6,212 nt of DNA from an uncultured Bacteroidales bacterium (GTDB lineage Bacteria > Bacteroidota > Bacteroidia > Bacteroidales > ML635J-15), in NCBI GenBank assembly GCA_905233405.1, contig CAJOEG010000050.1, positions 1 to 6,212 of the forward strand. Reading direction: 5' to 3'. A program made the position numbers and the translations under genes. Numbering within the stretch: the stretch's first letter is position 1; each line of letters opens with the position of its first letter. Under the pieces are notes generated by a model that was not told where the DNA came from, ran no database searches, and saw only the letters and a program-made list of their open reading frames with translations. Below are positions 1 to 5,243 of this stretch, in pieces.

Positions 1-114
1 CAGCCCGAATGGAGCCAGTTCAAACGCACCGGCGACATGGTTGTCGATTATGTGAAGAAAAATCCGAAGTGGAAGATTTCGGTGCAAATGCATAAGTTCT
101 TGAGGATACCATAA
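1..114 (+). CDS. queE: 7-carboxy-7-deazaguanine synthase (QueE-like), C-terminal end only
   Basis: Frame 1 is open from the left edge to a TAA at 112-114 and gives 37 residues beginning QPEWSQFKRTG and ending WKISVQMHKFLRIP. The pattern PEW...(I/V)DYVKxNPKW(K/R)(I/L)S(V/L)Q(T/M)HK(F/Y)LxIP is what I recall as the C-terminus of QueE. QueE is the radical SAM enzyme that converts 6-carboxytetrahydropterin to 7-carboxy-7-deazaguanine in cytoplasmic queuosine/preQ0 synthesis. The CxxxCxxC cluster motif lies outside the window, so the assignment rests only on this tail. The gene converges with the exonuclease gene, whose stop codon lies 28 bp downstream. Another protein sharing the tail is possible but less likely. 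Confidence 0.75.
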   Translation, partial: QPEWSQFKRTGDMVVDYVKKNPKWKISVQMHKFLRIP

Positions 115-122
115 GAACCAAA

Positions 123-138
123 CAAGTCTCTGTACTTG
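123..138. terminator. Possible small bidirectional hairpin between convergent genes
   Basis: CAAGT (123-127) and ACTTG (134-138) form a perfect 5-bp stem around a 6-nt loop, in the 28-bp gap between the stops of the QueE-like gene and the exonuclease gene. Read on the minus strand it is followed by TTTGGTTCTT, a weak T-rich tail; on the plus strand there is no T tract. The location suits a shared terminator, but the stem is short and AT-rich, so this is tentative. Confidence 0.25.
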
Positions 139-142
139 ATTA

Positions 143-775
143 TCATATCAGCTTTCTACGACGCATCTCCCAGAAACACTTACATGTAGCATCCACATCG
201 GCAGCAGAGTTGTGAGCATCGTCAAATTCTGTCCCGAAAAGTGTCTTGTGCAATTCCTGCAATTTTGGCCACTTGTAATGTCCATAATTACCTGGTAACT
301 TGCAATAATCTGTTCCTGCAAGCATAGTACAATAAGCCTTCATTGGAGTAAGCCTAACATCATATCCACGCCTAACAAGCTCTGCATCAACAACATGTAT
401 ATCAAACGAAATATTATGTCCAACTATGTATTCGGCAGAGTCCAATGTCTGAAGGAAAACAGTCAACACTGAGTCCAAAGGTGCACCTTCTGCCAAAGCC
501 CTTTCTGTTGTAATGCCATGAATAGAAGCCGCCTTTTCGGGAACGACAAATCCATCGGGACGAACAATGCAATCGTGAGTCGAAAGCACGTTGCCCTGAT
601 TGTCGGTAAGGATCCAGCTCAACTGAACCATACGCGGCCAATTTAAAGTATCGCTTGCCGGTGCTTCATAATCCTTCGGCAATCCTACTGTTTCCGTATC
701 GAAAAACAGATAGTTGTGACTTGCGCAAGCATATCCGCACAATATCACAAGCAATATGGCGAGAAACGACTTCAT
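143..775 (-). CDS. DnaQ-like DEDDh 3'-5' exonuclease with a predicted N-terminal signal peptide
   Basis: A 210-aa protein with all DEDDh exonuclease motifs. Motif I is FFDTET (D26, E28), motif II HNISFD (D125) and motif III AHNSAAD (H188, D193). The family removes nucleotides from DNA or RNA 3' ends with two metal ions; related stand-alone proteins of about 200 aa are known in Bacteroidota, and the substrate here is unknown. The chosen start is the ATG at 775. A GTG at 802 extends the frame, but it overlaps the candidate -7 element (791-798) and the stop of the upstream gene. Residues 1-18 (MKSF, then LAILLVILCGY, then ACA) look like a type I signal peptide with an A-x-A cleavage site before S19, only seven residues ahead of motif I. 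That is odd for this family. Internal GTG (codon 10) or TTG (codon 12) starts would remove most of it. No good lipobox is seen. Confidence 0.9.
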   Translation of the reverse strand: MKSFLAILLVILCGYACASHNYLFFDTETVGLPKDYEAPASDTLNWPRMVQLSWILTDNQGNVLSTHDCIVRPDGFVVPEKAASIHGITTERALAEGAPLDSVLTVFLQTLDSAEYIVGHNISFDIHVVDAELVRRGYDVRLTPMKAYCTMLAGTDYCKLPGNYGHYKWPKLQELHKTLFGTEFDDAHNSAADVDATCKCFWEMRRRKLI

Positions 776-790
776 AGCATTATTTTTCAG

Positions 791-824
791 CAAAGTTAAC
801 ACTTTTCACGAATATTACCGCAAA
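791..824 (-). promoter_or_regulatory. Candidate Bacteroidota-type promoter for the exonuclease gene
   Basis: On the minus strand, TAACTTTG (798-791) is an exact match to the Bacteroidota -7 consensus TAnnTTTG. A TTTG at 824-821 lies 22 nt upstream, close to the usual -33 spacing. The -7 element overlaps the TAA stop (798-796) of the upstream HEYGH gene. Transcription would start about 785, leaving a leader of roughly 10 nt before the ATG at 775. This supports the ATG over the GTG at 802. It is inferred from sequence only. Confidence 0.5.
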
Positions 825-1251
825 TTTTGTCACCAAACACATTAGCCCATTTCTCACAATAAAGCCAATAGTAAGACAAGCCTTTTTTTCTACGCAATCT
901 TTCGAAGTACGGCAACGATGCCCACAACAACGATGGAATTGCAATCACCGGCACGAACAAAGGTCCCAATATAATCGACTGTCCCGTATGCCCATACTCG
1001 TGAACCAAAACATCGTGATTTATCTTTTCGTTTTTACCTCTTGAATAATACGAAAATCCATGATCTCCCAAAAATATGAACATCCCACACCCCATGCTGT
1101 ACGGATGATTCCAATGTGTAACAACTGCGCCCCTGAATATAGAATGTCTATTCCATACCATAACAACGAAAAACAGCAGACCTACAACATTTTGCACTAT
1201 TCCCCAAGTCCACTGGCAAACGACATACAATATTCTCTTTAGGACACTCAT
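796..1251 (-). CDS. Uncharacterised membrane protein with HEYGH metallopeptidase-like motif
   Basis: A 151-aa protein starting at the ATG at 1251; a TTG at 1281 would add ten residues but is less likely. Residues about 8-33 form a hydrophobic segment. The central part has a GMFIFLG stretch followed by VHEYGH, with H84, E85 and H88 forming an HExxH zinc-binding motif. A second hydrophobic, proline-containing stretch (about 93-115, GPLFVPVIAIPSLLWA) follows, then YCEKWAN, where E133 could be a third zinc ligand. I recall similar small proteins with HEYGH, a GPLY/F...IPS segment and a terminal E(K/S/R)WA motif from Bacteroidota and Firmicutes, all annotated as hypothetical. Proteolytic activity is inferred from the motif only. 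The gene is 20 bp upstream of the exonuclease gene on the same strand, so co-transcription is possible, although the exonuclease has its own candidate promoter. Confidence 0.8.
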   Translation of the reverse strand: MSVLKRILYVVCQWTWGIVQNVVGLLFFVVMVWNRHSIFRGAVVTHWNHPYSMGCGMFIFLGDHGFSYYSRGKNEKINHDVLVHEYGHTGQSIILGPLFVPVIAIPSLLWASLPYFERLRRKKGLSYYWLYCEKWANVFGDKICGNIREKC

Positions 1252-1268
1252 TGCAATTAAATCATACA

Positions 1269-1276
1269 CAATATTA
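1269..1276 (-). promoter_or_regulatory. Weak -7-like element upstream of the HEYGH gene
   Basis: TAATATTG on the minus strand (1276-1269) matches TAnnTTTG with one mismatch and lies 17 bp before the ATG at 1251. No properly spaced TTG is seen at -33. It is listed because the 71-bp divergent gap must hold some promoter for this gene. Confidence 0.2.
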
Positions 1277-1309
1277 CACAAAAAAACGAAAACTGAACGC
1301 TAAAAAATA

Positions 1310-1317
1310 TATTTTTG
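1310..1317 (+). promoter_or_regulatory. -7 promoter element almost abutting the transporter start
   Basis: TATTTTTG (1310-1317) exactly matches TAnnTTTG and is followed by CGCCC and then the ATG at 1323. With the usual 5-7 nt from the element to the transcription start, the mRNA would begin at or within a few bases of the start codon, so it would be leaderless or nearly so. No clear -33 TTG is visible at the expected spacing in the A-rich sequence upstream. Confidence 0.5.
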
Positions 1318-1322
1318 CGCCC

Positions 1323-2216
1323 ATGAAAAAGGATTCGCCTCTGATAATATACCCGTTACTAGTAATAGCAATGCTATTCTGGTCGTTCTCGTTCATCTGG
1401 GCGAAACGTGCGCTTGTATGCTACAATCCAATAACTATCATATATTTCCGAACGATAGTCGCTTCGGTGATTCTGCTACTGGTACTACTCATTGCGAAAA
1501 AGCGCATAAAAATCAAACTCAAGCACTTACCTCTATTCATTGTTCTTGCATTTTTTGAACCTTTCCTATATTTCCTCGGCGAAACAAACGGACTTACAAA
1601 GGTTGACGCTTCTACGGCAGGAATAATAATCGGCACCATACCTCTTTTCACACCGATAGTCGCCTACATATTCCTGAAGGAAAGAATATCCAAACTCAAC
1701 ATCATCGGCATAGTCCTTTCGGTAATAGGTGTGGCAATAATGACTTTCGACATCAACCTCAATATGCAGGTTTCTCCCGACGGACTAATGCTGCTCGGAG
1801 TTGCAATACTTGCAACTTTGGGCTATACGGTCGCAGTAAAGAAAATTCCAGAAGAATATTCCGTTTTCACCATAACGTTCTACCAAAACCTCATCGGCTC
1901 GTTTATGTTCCTGCCATTAGTGTGGATTTTTGAGAAGGACAACATCATGCAGGCAGGCTTTGTCTGGGATTCAATCTTACCAATAATAGAACTTGGAATA
2001 TTCGCATCGGCAGCGGCATTCGTATGCTACACATACACACTACGTTACATTCCAATTGCACGCGCCAATATATTCACAAACCTTATTCCTGTCTTTACGC
2101 TTTTCTTGTCGGCACTGCTACTTGGTGAAGAAATAACAGCACAAAAGGTCATAGGAATAGTGGTCGTGCTGAGCGGTGTGTTTATCGCACAGGCAAAACG
2201 CAAAGCGAAAGCCTAA
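1323..2216 (+). CDS. EamA/DMT-superfamily transporter (10 TM)
   Basis: A 297-aa, strongly hydrophobic protein with two tandem EamA repeats of about 140 residues and about ten predicted membrane helices, the normal size and topology for drug/metabolite transporters of the inner membrane. The first repeat (about residues 10-145) contains the typical LFWSFSFIWAKRAL opening, FRTIVAS and a DASTAGIIIGTIPLFTPIVA segment followed by LKERIS. The second (about 155-290) includes ASAAAFVCYTYTLRYIP, ANIFTNLIPVFTLFLSALLLGE and a closing GVFIAQ. The tail is basic (AKRKAKA). Substrates in this family vary (amino acids, purines, other metabolites) and cannot be read from sequence. The ATG at 1323 is chosen over an in-frame TTG at 1251 because the -7 element sits at 1310-1317. 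The gene is divergent from the HEYGH gene and ends 2 bp from the convergent aminopeptidase stop. Confidence 0.95.
   Translation: MKKDSPLIIYPLLVIAMLFWSFSFIWAKRALVCYNPITIIYFRTIVASVILLLVLLIAKKRIKIKLKHLPLFIVLAFFEPFLYFLGETNGLTKVDASTAGIIIGTIPLFTPIVAYIFLKERISKLNIIGIVLSVIGVAIMTFDINLNMQVSPDGLMLLGVAILATLGYTVAVKKIPEEYSVFTITFYQNLIGSFMFLPLVWIFEKDNIMQAGFVWDSILPIIELGIFASAAAFVCYTYTLRYIPIARANIFTNLIPVFTLFLSALLLGEEITAQKVIGIVVVLSGVFIAQAKRKAKA
2191..2214. terminator. Imperfect hairpin at the end of the transporter gene
   Basis: AGGC (2191-2194) pairs with GCCT (2211-2214), and inside it CGC (2199-2201) pairs with GCG (2205-2207) around an AAA loop. The two stems are separated by A-rich internal loops. It lies within the last codons of the transporter gene next to the 2-bp convergent gap, where a terminator would have to overlap coding sequence. 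There is no T tract, so this is weak evidence. Confidence 0.15.
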
Positions 2217-2218
2217 CC

Positions 2219-3625
2219 CTACTTGCACATTTCAGTAAAATACTTGAACAGCAGTCTTGTCGGCACGGATGTTCCGCCATTTCCACGGTAAGAATCCTTT
2301 TTTTCTGTAAAAGCAGGTCCTGCAATGTCAAGGTGAATCCACTTGTAGTCGGTAAAATGCTTCAGGAACATAGCCGCCGTAATAGTTCCGCCCGAACGCT
2401 TGCCGCAATTCTTCATATCGGCAATCGGTGATTCGAGTTGCTCCTTGAAATCATCCCACAACGGCAGTTCTATCAAGCGTTCCCATACATTAAAGCCATA
2501 TTTCTTCAACTTGGCAATATCATCGGGCGAAGTTCCCAATACAGCAGTATTTTTGTCACCCACAGCAACAATTGCCGCACCTGTAAGCGTAGCCATATCA
2601 ATTACCAGTTCGGGATTGTACTTCTTTGCATACGAAAGCGCATCGGCAAGAATCAGACGGCCTTCGGCATCGGTGTTGGCAATTTCAACCGTTGTGCCGT
2701 CGTACATCGTAATAATGTCCTCGGGAACGTATGCTGTTGCCCCTATCCTATTTTCTGTTGCAGGAACAAGTCCATAAACCTTCACAGGAACCTTTGCCAT
2801 AGCCAACGCAGCGATAGTGCCAACAACAGCAGCGCCACCAGACTTGTCGCTCTTCATCGTATCCATCGAACTCGACGGTTTCAGGTCGTATCCGCCAGTA
2901 TCAAATACAAGACCCTTTCCTACAAGCACATAAGGCTTTTCGTTTATTGCATTTTCAGGTTCCCATTTCAGTATGCTGAATGTAGGCGGCTCAACGCTTC
3001 CACGGTTTACGGCAAGAAGTCCGCCCATCTTCAGGCTTTCTATTTGCTTTTTGTCAAGAATTTCTGTCCTGAATCCGCAGGACTTGCCAACTTCTTCTAT
3101 AGTTTCGGCTAACTTCTTGGCAGTCATATACGACAATGGCTCGTTCACTATGTCGCGTGCGATGAAAACGCCCTTCACCAAACTATTGAGACGTGCAACT
3201 TCCTTTTCGCAGACATCACCGCAAACCATTACCTCTTCTAGCGAAACAATCTTCTTTTCGGACAGATACTTGTCAAAACGGTAATTCGAGAGTTCTATAC
3301 CTTCGGCAAGAGCAAGCGCCATATTTGCACCCGACAAGTCAATTATTGTCACTGACTTGCATTTTGCACCATTCAAGTGTTCAGAAATGCGACATCCATT
3401 CTTGCGTATTTCTTCACGTTGCTCGTCGTTGGAAAGTTTTGAATCCAACTTCAACACATAGCAGTAGTTGTCGTAAAGGTTTATCGTGACGAAATTCTTG
3501 TTTTTCAAAGTTTTCTCCAAGAAGTCCTTTTCCTTGCCACCTAATTCAATCGTCGAAAGATTTGCATTGTTATCCAATATATATGCGACATTTTCGCCCT
3601 TACTATATTCACCTTTGGTTACCAT
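2219..3625 (-). CDS. pepA: Leucyl aminopeptidase, M17 family
   Basis: A 468-aa protein of normal M17 length, a cytosolic dimetal enzyme that removes N-terminal residues from peptides and is usually hexameric. Residues 1 to about 150 form the variable N-terminal domain and about 155-468 the catalytic domain. All key residues are present: K237 and D242 in VGKGLVFDTGG, K249 in LKPS, D260 in MKSD, and D319, E321 and R323 in NTDAEGR. By alignment with E. coli PepA, K237, D242, D260, D319 and E321 bind the metals, and K249 and R323 are catalytic. NEP (161-163), the GGTITAAMFL segment and HLDIAGPAF near the end are also typical. The ATG at 3625 lies 11 bp after the stop of the Zn-ribbon gene, so the two are probably co-transcribed. 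AAGGA sits only 2 nt before the ATG. I cannot separate leucine preference from broader specificity. Confidence 0.96.
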   Translation of the reverse strand: MVTKGEYSKGENVAYILDNNANLSTIELGGKEKDFLEKTLKNKNFVTINLYDNYCYVLKLDSKLSNDEQREEIRKNGCRISEHLNGAKCKSVTIIDLSGANMALALAEGIELSNYRFDKYLSEKKIVSLEEVMVCGDVCEKEVARLNSLVKGVFIARDIVNEPLSYMTAKKLAETIEEVGKSCGFRTEILDKKQIESLKMGGLLAVNRGSVEPPTFSILKWEPENAINEKPYVLVGKGLVFDTGGYDLKPSSSMDTMKSDKSGGAAVVGTIAALAMAKVPVKVYGLVPATENRIGATAYVPEDIITMYDGTTVEIANTDAEGRLILADALSYAKKYNPELVIDMATLTGAAIVAVGDKNTAVLGTSPDDIAKLKKYGFNVWERLIELPLWDDFKEQLESPIADMKNCGKRSGGTITAAMFLKHFTDYKWIHLDIAGPAFTEKKDSYRGNGGTSVPTRLLFKYFTEMCK

Positions 3626-3636
3626 AATCCTTAATT

Positions 3637-4011
3637 TTAGTCAACGTATTCCTTTTTTCTAACTATCACAACGAAATCATTATCAACATAATAGCCATAG
3701 TCGTAGCAATAGTAGTACATTTTATCGGTCTTTGTTTTGTAGATGTTTGTCATATAGTCAAACTTGAAACCTTCCTTAACCAGCTTTTCCTTCAGCACCG
3801 AATGTCTTTCATTGTCAGGCTTGTCGATTTTCTGATACATATCAGCCAATATCTGACGGTTTTTCTTCAGCAGGCGGTTAGTCTTGTATGTCAGGCTATT
3901 GTCTTCCTGCTTCAACTGGTTGTTGTATGTGTTTCGGCATTGGTCGCAACAGAACTTCTTGTCGGCACGACCGTCAAATTCGGTATGACAAACTGGACAA
4001 ATTCTCTTCAT
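3637..4011 (-). CDS. Zn-ribbon protein of unknown function
   Basis: A 124-aa protein that begins with a zinc-ribbon: CPVC (C5, C8) followed by KKFCCDQCRN (C21/C22, C25), a four-cysteine treble/ribbon arrangement common in small Bacteroidota proteins. Residues about 30-80 are charged and likely helical (LLKKNRQILADMYQKI). The C-terminal part (about 84-118) is aromatic-rich, with YYYCYDYGYYVDND, and probably a beta hairpin. I recall conserved Bacteroidota homologues with the same ribbon and tyrosine-rich end, annotated only as hypothetical or Zn-ribbon proteins. It is the first gene of a probable two-gene operon with the aminopeptidase, 11 bp downstream. An exact -7 element (4042-4035) lies 23 nt before its ATG. 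AAGGA sits 1 nt before the ATG, too close for standard Shine-Dalgarno spacing. Whether it binds nucleic acid or protein is unknown. Confidence 0.85.
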   Translation of the reverse strand: MKRICPVCHTEFDGRADKKFCCDQCRNTYNNQLKQEDNSLTYKTNRLLKKNRQILADMYQKIDKPDNERHSVLKEKLVKEGFKFDYMTNIYKTKTDKMYYYCYDYGYYVDNDFVVIVRKKEYVD

Positions 4012-4034
4012 ATCCTTTTTTCGTTAAGCAATCG

Positions 4035-4042
4035 CAAATTTA
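4035..4042 (-). promoter_or_regulatory. -7 promoter element for the Zn-ribbon/aminopeptidase operon
   Basis: TAAATTTG on the minus strand (4042-4035) is an exact TAnnTTTG match, 23 nt upstream of the ATG at 4011. A TTG at 4070-4068 lies 25 nt further upstream, somewhat longer than the usual -33 spacing. No similar element is seen in front of the aminopeptidase gene, which fits a single operon promoter here. Confidence 0.5.
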
Positions 4043-4078
4043 AACATTTTTTGTGACACATATATTGCAAGGAGAAAA

Positions 4079-4216
4079 ATGATTTCGTTTACAAACAATT
4101 TGGAAAACCTTTTGCTAAAAGATAGAGACGACATTTTCTTATTTGCTGTTTTTCTCCAAAAGCATTATTTTCGCCCTCGGAAAAATAAATTTGAGTTTAA
4201 GCCGTTTTCTCCATAA
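4079..4216 (+). CDS. Speculative 45-codon ORF in the divergent intergenic region
   Basis: An ATG at 4079 opens a 45-residue frame ending in TAA at 4214-4216. It begins MISFTNNLENLLLKDRDD, has a short hydrophobic centre (IFLFAVFL) and a basic end (RPRKNKFEFK). AAGGAG (4069-4074) is a strong Shine-Dalgarno match 4 nt before the ATG, unusual in this window. Against it, the composition is that of AT-rich intergenic DNA, no homologue is recalled, no exact -7 element lies upstream, and the candidate receptor promoter (4186-4193) falls inside it. More likely chance than gene. Confidence 0.15.
   Translation: MISFTNNLENLLLKDRDDIFLFAVFLQKHYFRPRKNKFEFKPFSP
4186..4193 (+). promoter_or_regulatory. Candidate -7 promoter element for the TonB-dependent receptor
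   Basis: TAAATTTG (4186-4193) is an exact TAnnTTTG match and identical to the element of the divergent operon. It would give a 5' leader of about 55 nt before the TTG start at 4256. The expected -33 position has TTA rather than TTG. No cobalamin or other riboswitch motif was recognised in the leader. Confidence 0.4.
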
Positions 4217-4255
4217 CAAAGGTTGGAAACGTTTTTGAATTAAGGGTTTAACACG

Positions 4256-5239
4256 TTGACAAGACGCATAATAAATAGTCTGCTATTGTCCGTCGCTATG
4301 TTTTTTGTGGCAACGGTATGCCTTTCTCAAAATATAACGGGAAAGGTTACCGACGACACTGGAAGCCCGCTCTACGGAGCAAAGGTAATGATTGGCGGCT
4401 CTACTCAAGGCGGTTCGTCCGACCAAAACGGCGAATTCTTTGTCAAGTGCAAGAAAGGCACACAACGTATTGTCATCAGTTACTACGGCTATGAACAATA
4501 CGACGAGAAGCAAATGGTAGCCAACGGCGGACTTGACCTCGGCACAATAGCATTGCAGCCCGAAAGCGAGCCTACCGACAGCCTGCACGTACTTGAAAAA
4601 CTTTCGGACAGACACACTCCTACGACACACCACACCTACAATTCCAACTACGTAACAGAAAGGAACATAGTCCGCGAAATTCCATATCTGCTGGAATACA
4701 CGCCGTCGTTTGTCGCCACATCGCAAGGCGGACTTGGAATAGGATTTACAAACTTCCGTATCCGTGGAATGTCAAGCGACGCAATAAACGTGACGCTCAA
4801 CGGCATACAGTTGACAGACCCCGATTCTCGTCAAACCCTATGGCACCATCTGCCCGACCTTGCCAGTTCAATCAACCAGATAAGTATAACACGCGGCGCA
4901 GGCTCGTCGACACGCGGAACATACGCCTACGGTGCAAGCATTGACTTAACAACCGAATCGCCAAGCGCAAAGCCATACGGCGACGTCAGCGTAATGGGCG
5001 GCTCGTTCGGAACAATAAAGGCAAGCATTTCGGCAGGAACTGGAATTATGAAGAACGGTTTTTCCATAGACCTGCGAATGGCAAAAACCATAAGCGACGG
5101 ATACATCGACAGAGCCAATTCAAATCAAAATGCCATAATGGTCAGTGCAACGTGGCATGGAAAGCGCAACTCCCTAAACGCCAACATCATATATGGAAAA
5201 CAGAAATCGAACATAACAATGTGGGGCTGTCCGTCATAG
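4256..5239 (+). CDS. TonB-dependent outer-membrane receptor, N-terminal part (frame broken at 5237)
   Basis: These 327 codons encode the front of a TonB-dependent receptor, an outer-membrane barrel that imports ligands such as siderophores, vitamins or oligomers using TonB energy. The start is probably TTG at 4256: an in-frame TAA lies at 4241, no ATG or GTG intervenes, and the next ATG (4298) would remove the basic MTRR end of the signal peptide. AAGGG (4242-4246) precedes it by 9 nt. Residues 1-24 are a signal peptide (cleavage likely CLS|Q). About 26-100 form a carboxypeptidase-regulatory-like domain (ITGKVTDDTGSPLYGAKV), about 135-235 the plug (FRIRGMSSDAINVTLNG, ITRGAGSSTRGTYAYGASI), and the barrel begins about 240. 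The frame ends at TAG (5237-5239) just after WGCPS, and homology resumes at once in another frame. The ligand is unknown. Confidence 0.9.
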   Translation: MTRRIINSLLLSVAMFFVATVCLSQNITGKVTDDTGSPLYGAKVMIGGSTQGGSSDQNGEFFVKCKKGTQRIVISYYGYEQYDEKQMVANGGLDLGTIALQPESEPTDSLHVLEKLSDRHTPTTHHTYNSNYVTERNIVREIPYLLEYTPSFVATSQGGLGIGFTNFRIRGMSSDAINVTLNGIQLTDPDSRQTLWHHLPDLASSINQISITRGAGSSTRGTYAYGASIDLTTESPSAKPYGDVSVMGGSFGTIKASISAGTGIMKNGFSIDLRMAKTISDGYIDRANSNQNAIMVSATWHGKRNSLNANIIYGKQKSNITMWGCPS

Positions 5240-5243
5240 AAGG
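5219..5243 (+). other. Frame-disrupting site in the receptor gene
   Basis: Upstream codons run ATG TGG GGC TGT CCG TCA TAG (M-W-G-C-P-S-stop), in the frame of 4256. Skipping one T (5237) continues as AGA AGG TAC AAT (R-R-Y-N), in the frame that stays open to the right edge. In receptors of this type as I recall them, W-x-G-x-P and R-x-Y-N are separated by several to many residues. A lost segment of 3n+2 bases is therefore more likely than a single inserted base. A sequencing or assembly error is also possible. Confidence 0.8.

Noticed and set aside
143..1281. Exonuclease plus HEYGH protein as a new defence system
   Set aside because: There is no nucleotide-signalling, sensor or mobile-element gene nearby, the exonuclease has its own candidate promoter, and the context is housekeeping. 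Adjacency alone does not support it.
1251..1322. Extended transporter start at the TTG at 1251
   Set aside because: It would place the exact -7 element inside the coding region, and the added 24 residues are lysine- and asparagine-rich without family resemblance.
2400..3489. Several long open frames on the plus strand, up to 224 codons (2438-3112), opposite the aminopeptidase
   Set aside because: They lie wholly antisense to a gene with all M17 catalytic motifs, and their translations show no recognisable domain.
4012..4255. Riboswitch, such as cobalamin, upstream of the TonB-dependent receptor
   Set aside because: No B12-box-like or other conserved riboswitch core was recognised, and the inferred leader is only about 55 nt.
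4283..4726. A 147-codon minus-strand open frame
   Set aside because: Antisense to the signal peptide, regulatory-like and plug domains of the receptor; composition follows the receptor codons and no domain is seen.
5223..5241. Programmed +1 frameshift at the receptor TAG, with GGGG upstream acting like the prfB stimulator
   Set aside because: A tRNA reading UCA would pair poorly with CAU after slipping, the spacing differs from prfB, and residues appear to be missing at the junction, which points to an indel.
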